Assembly (NCBI GenBank): GCA_002699335.1
Contig: PACG01000151.1
Location: 1-7,420 of the forward strand
Direction of reading: 5' to 3'
From: Candidatus Poribacteria bacterium
GTDB lineage: Bacteria; Poribacteria; WGA-4E; UBA9662
Length of the DNA stretch: 7,420 nucleotides
In this document: positions 6,718 through 7,420 of the stretch, piece by piece
How the letters are laid out: each line of letters starts with the position of its first letter
Position numbering within the stretch: position 1 is the first letter of the stretch
Translations under genes and position numbers: made by a program
Notes under the pieces: model-generated
Told to the model about the DNA's origin: nothing
The model's database searches: none
What the model saw: only the letters and a program-made list of their open reading frames with translations

Positions 6718-7420
6718 CTATTGGGTTTGGATAGTCAGGCATTCGCCTATTTGGCGACGCAATTCCTCTAACTTATTCTCGTCTTCGGAGTAATCAGTGA
6801 AGTCAGTTACCATTTCTGCAATGATCTGCTGTACCATATCTTCGCCTACAGTTTGACTAAGCAGTTCGAAGTACTCAATATCCTGCATCCCTGCCAAGAT
6901 ACACTCTAATCGCTGAGAACTGACCGGCTCATCTAGCCCCACTTTCTTTCCTGGATATAATAGGGAACCGTTGCCAAATGAGCGATCGTCAAACCAAGTG
7001 GCCATGTCCTTCCATGGATCAGATACTTTTTTCCAATAGGTGGTGTCCCAATAGAGTAGGCCATCCAGATGGTATCGCCGGAGTTGCCAGAATAATAGTC
7101 GGTGAAGGATACCTTTTTGATGTACGAAAAAATTACAGTAGTCACCACCTGGTCCAGAAACATAAACCCAAATCTCTTCTCCCAAATCCCGTCGCTCTTC
7201 GAACCGTTTCCGTAACTGATGGTCACTGTCATAAGTACTGATGTGAGGGCACCATACCCAAGTAGTTCCAGCCAGTAATTCAACAGGATCTTCGAAGCTA
7301 GGGCGTCTGCGCAAGGGTGTGACTATCCGAGCAATGGGATTCTTCTGGTGGATTTGCTTGCCAGCTTCAATTAACCGTTCGTAGTCTTCTTCCTTTCTCG
7401 GCTCATCTACCGGATAAAAT
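6718..7420 (-). CDS. GH123-like (former DUF4091) glycoside hydrolase, C-terminal part, 5' end beyond window
   Basis: The frame is open from the right edge to a TAG at 6720-6718, giving 233 visible codons; the N-terminus lies outside. An internal TTG at 7314 is in frame but is not the start, because the conserved sequence continues above it. The visible part begins FYPVDEP, and D5-E6 (7407-7402) fit the Asp-Glu catalytic pair of the GH123 catalytic domain, formerly DUF4091. Further matches are LLYWDTTYW (about 121-129), FGNGSLLYPG (148-157), and SSQRLECILAGMQDIEYFEL (167-186), the family's typical end resembling SxRLEALRDGIEDYEY. Characterised GH123 enzymes are retaining beta-N-acetylgalactosaminidases using substrate-assisted catalysis, but most DUF4091 proteins are uncharacterised, so the substrate is inferred. 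Location is unknown because the N-terminus is missing. Its position 228 bp upstream of two sulfatases on the same strand suggests action on a sulfated glycan. Confidence 0.82.
   Translation of the reverse strand, partial: FYPVDEPRKEEDYERLIEAGKQIHQKNPIARIVTPLRRRPSFEDPVELLAGTTWVWCPHISTYDSDHQLRKRFEERRDLGEEIWVYVSGPGGDYCNFFVHQKGILHRLLFWQLRRYHLDGLLYWDTTYWKKVSDPWKDMATWFDDRSFGNGSLLYPGKKVGLDEPVSSQRLECILAGMQDIEYFELLSQTVGEDMVQQIIAEMVTDFTDYSEDENKLEELRRQIGECLTIQTQ

Noticed and set aside
6933..7283. 116-codon minus-strand frame in another phase
   Set aside because: It overlaps the GH123-like frame, which carries the recognisable family motifs; this frame has none.
7312..7314. TTG as the start of the rightmost gene
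   Set aside because: The same frame continues upstream to the window edge and includes the YPVDEP motif, so the gene is cut by the window and does not begin here.

Overview
This window is bacterial, moderately AT-rich and gene-dense. It carries six protein genes, two of them cut by the window edges. I see no RNA gene, insertion sequence, phage gene or CRISPR array. S1-family sulfatases, a GH123-like (former DUF4091) hydrolase and a secreted LamG protein together are typical of glycan-degrading environmental lineages such as Planctomycetes, Verrucomicrobia, Lentisphaerae and Candidatus Poribacteria. The LamG protein ends in a Thr-Trp-Gly-x-Ile-Lys tail that I associate from memory with Poribacteria. 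This placement is an inference, not a demonstrated assignment.

Layout. At the left edge, on the minus strand, is the N-terminal 469 residues of a TPR-glycosyltransferase fusion (1-1409). It is divergent from a plus-strand short-chain dehydrogenase/reductase (1696-2430). The 286 bp between them hold two well-formed sigma70-type promoters facing outwards, with a small inverted repeat exactly midway between their -35 boxes. The SDR then converges on a block of four minus-strand genes that fills the rest of the window. In transcription order these are a GH123-like hydrolase (6718 to beyond 7420, 5' end missing), sulfatase B (5221-6489), sulfatase A (3640-5154) and a secreted LamG-domain protein (2555-3382).

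How the genes may work together. The two sulfatases lie 66 bp apart and are probably co-transcribed. They differ in active-site signature (CTPTR with DD/DN versus CSPSR with DQ/DH), so they probably remove different sulfate esters. The neighbouring hydrolase belongs to a family whose characterised members cleave beta-N-acetylgalactosaminides. The plausible reading is a small cassette for desulfating and hydrolysing a sulfated, possibly GalNAc-containing glycan. Neither sulfatase has a signal peptide, and in-frame upstream stops prevent adding one, so desulfation is predicted to be cytoplasmic on imported material. The LamG protein is exported and could bind carbohydrate outside the membrane. 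The SDR and the TPR-glycosyltransferase are oriented away from this block, and nothing in the sequence ties them to it.

I did not find a clearly new kind of system. The most interesting points are the cassette with its compartment puzzle, the symmetric divergent promoter region, and the start-codon conflict of sulfatase B.
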